Shown in pieces: positions 33,617 through 35,082 of a stretch of DNA of 35,082 nt (positions are counted from its first letter, which is position 1; every line of letters begins with the position of its first letter). Origin of the DNA: Streptosporangiaceae bacterium (GTDB taxonomy: Bacteria > Actinomycetota > Actinomycetes > Streptosporangiales > Streptosporangiaceae); NCBI GenBank assembly GCA_019245115.1, contig JAFARZ010000100.1, positions 1 through 35,082 on the forward strand. Direction: 5' to 3'. Under the pieces are notes generated by a model. It was not told the origin of the DNA. It saw only the letters and a program-made list of their open reading frames with translations, and made no database searches. A program made the position numbers and the translations under genes.

Positions 33617-34639
33617 TCAGTCGTGCTTGATCGCGGGCGGCCCGCTTGACTCGCGGACCATGAGCACCGGCGGCCCTTCCTGGAAACTGTCGGCTTCGCC
33701 GTTGTCGGTCGCCTTGCGCAGCATTCGCGCCGCCCGCGCTCCGGCCTCGACGATGTCCCAGCGCAGCGCGGTGACCGATGGGTGCACAAGCTCGCACAGG
33801 GCGGAGTCACCCCATGCCACTATTGACAGGTCATCGGGCACAGCGAGGCCGGAGCGCTGTGCCGCGCTCAACGCGGCGATGGCCATGATGTCGTTGTCGT
33901 AGAGGATCGCGGTCGGCGCCCGCGATCCATCGAGTAGTGCGCGTGTGGCTTCGATGCCATGTTCGGCGGTGTAGTCAGCGTCCACCGAAACCGTCTCGAG
34001 CCCGGCCGCGCTGGCCACCGCTGCGAACGCGTCGGTACGCAGCTTGGAGTGCCAGTACCGCGGGAAACCTCCGACGCGGGCAATTCGCCGGTGACCGAGC
34101 CCAGCGAGGTGGCCGACCAGGATCGCGGTGGCCGCCCGGTCGTCCTGCCACACTGCCGGCAGCCCGCCGGCCCCCCGCGGGGTGCCCACCACCACGGTCG
34201 GCATGCCAAGGTCTCTCAGTACCGCCACCCTGCGGTCGTTCACCTGCAGGTCGACCAGGAACACCCCGTCCACCGCGCGCTGTGCCCACCAGGTCCGGTA
34301 CATGTCGATCTCGGCGGCCTGGTCCTCGGCCATGGTGAACAAAAGCGTCACATGCTCGGGACTGAGCTCGGCCTGAATACCGGAAATAAGCTGCATGAAG
34401 TATGGCTCGATACCCAGCGTGCGGGCCGGGCGGTCGATGACCAGCCCGAACGCGCCCGATCTGCCATCGGACAGGGCACGTGCCACGCTGCTGGGCTTGA
34501 ATCCCACCTCGTCGGCGATCGCTAGGATGCGCTCCCTGGTCGCGGCCGAAACGCCTGGCTGGCCGTTGAGCGCGAACGATACGGCGGCCTTGGTCACCCC
34601 AGCCTGCCGCGCCACATCAGCGATCGTCGGACGTTTCAT
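33617..34639 (-). CDS. LacI-family transcriptional regulator
   Basis: The 340-residue repressor begins with the LacI DNA-binding domain and hinge (TIADVARQAGVTKAAVSFALNGQPGVSAATRERILAIADEVGFKPSSVARALS), followed by a periplasmic-binding-like sensor domain (FGLVIDRPARTLGIEPYFMQLISGI, GVFLVDLQVNDRR, AILYDNDIMAIAALSAAQRSGLAVPDDLSIVAWGDSALCELVHPSVTAL). Such regulators usually bind sugars. AAAGGAG precedes the ATG at the right distance. It is upstream of the importer on the same strand, and a 14-bp sequence in the importer operator recurs 137 bp before this gene, so control of both itself and the importer is likely. Confidence 0.93.
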   Translation of the reverse strand: MKRPTIADVARQAGVTKAAVSFALNGQPGVSAATRERILAIADEVGFKPSSVARALSDGRSGAFGLVIDRPARTLGIEPYFMQLISGIQAELSPEHVTLLFTMAEDQAAEIDMYRTWWAQRAVDGVFLVDLQVNDRRVAVLRDLGMPTVVVGTPRGAGGLPAVWQDDRAATAILVGHLAGLGHRRIARVGGFPRYWHSKLRTDAFAAVASAAGLETVSVDADYTAEHGIEATRALLDGSRAPTAILYDNDIMAIAALSAAQRSGLAVPDDLSIVAWGDSALCELVHPSVTALRWDIVEAGARAARMLRKATDNGEADSFQEGPPVLMVRESSGPPAIKHD

Positions 34640-35082
34640 CGAACTCCTTTGCCGCGAAAAGTCTACCGGCCACCGTTTCCGCGGGGAGGCGTCCGGTTCG
34701 CGGTATGGCCAACCTTAGTTCCGTCCTTCGTCGCCCGTTTCCGCGGCGGTGTCACATGGACATTAATCCACAAATACTTAACCGGTATACTCGCGTAGCC
34801 ATCCTCACCCGCGTAGTTTTGACCCGATGGCCGGCCATGACGGTACCGTGGCCGTTGTGACTCCAGGGACCCCAGGTTCCTCCTCATAACGACATGGACG
34901 TCACACCCATGTCGTCCTGACAGCATGAATGTGGCATGGGTGTGGCTCCCTTAAAGTGACAGCCAGCCAGGTGCTGCTCCCTGGCCAGCGGCACCGATGG
35001 CACCATCGGGCACGCTCTAATAGCGCTACTGATCGGTTTGAGCGGCACCGATGGCACCACCGGCATGTTGCCCACTCTGGAT
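34640..35082. other. Right-edge non-coding stretch
   Basis: I see no supported gene in these 443 bp. Contents: CGTTTCCGCGG repeated at about 34674 and 34737; the operator core at 34776; the inverted repeat ACGACATGG-N9-CCATGTCGT (34889-34915, perfect); and a direct repeat AGCGGCACCGATGGCACCA at 34988-35006 and 35041-35059. Short frames across the last 200 bp have no ribosome site and no recognisable product. They could be the edge of a gene or element beyond the window. Confidence 0.4.
34776..34789. promoter_or_regulatory. Second copy of the LacI-type operator core
   Basis: ACTTAACCGGTATA here is identical to the core of the importer operator (minus-strand reading of 33216-33229). It lies 137 bp upstream of lacI. 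On the plus strand the overlapping TATACT (34786-34791) resembles a -10, so the site may instead control a rightward transcript leaving the window. Confidence 0.65.

Overview
The window is high-GC DNA with densely packed genes, GTG as well as ATG starts, stop-start overlaps of 4-10 bp inside operons, a PucR-type regulator and a DUF222/HNH gene. Together these point to an actinomycete chromosome, perhaps Streptosporangiales-like; the exact lineage cannot be read from the sequence. No rRNA, tRNA, CRISPR array, complete insertion sequence or phage gene was seen.

Positions 1-12916 are a purine-degradation locus. On the minus strand, from 10948 leftwards, lie OHCU decarboxylase, HIU hydrolase, urate oxidase, the FAD, Fe-S and Mo subunits of xanthine dehydrogenase with an 8-oxoguanine deaminase gene between the last two, and a small protein resembling the C-terminal domain of allophanate hydrolase. 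A plus-strand gene for an exported protein interrupts the series. Hydroxypyruvate isomerase, tartronate semialdehyde reductase and allantoinase (cut by the left edge) follow. The set covers guanine or xanthine to urate, allantoin and allantoate, plus salvage of glyoxylate carbon to glycerate; glyoxylate carboligase and the allantoate steps are not in the window. A PucR regulator is transcribed divergently at 11132.

Positions 12932-26909 hold small independent units: a GNAT acetyltransferase; a MerR regulator with a thioredoxin of active site CPPC; a structured non-coding stretch; a 5'-truncated CoA-binding protein; a lipoprotein alpha/beta hydrolase; a DUF222/HNH protein; a LysR regulator divergent from a YczE-like membrane protein; an MFS transporter convergent with a bicupin and an MBL-fold hydrolase; an ornithine cyclodeaminase-family protein; and uvrA.

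Positions 26827-34639 hold a DUF6624-like protein and a complete Opp/Dpp-type ABC importer (lipoprotein, two permeases, two ATPases) behind a LacI regulator. A palindrome lies exactly between the -35 and -10 of the importer promoter, and its 14-bp core recurs upstream of lacI.

The most unusual signal crosses gene boundaries. A GC-rich 25-35 bp dispersed repeat lies inside four unrelated coding genes, in frame each time but read in three different frames, and in one gene it is amplified to three full 30-bp units. Separately, tandem repeats of 12, 15 or 18 bp, always a multiple of three, expand loops or ends of at least eight proteins. Three convergent gene pairs overlap tail to tail because one partner lacks the expected stop codon.
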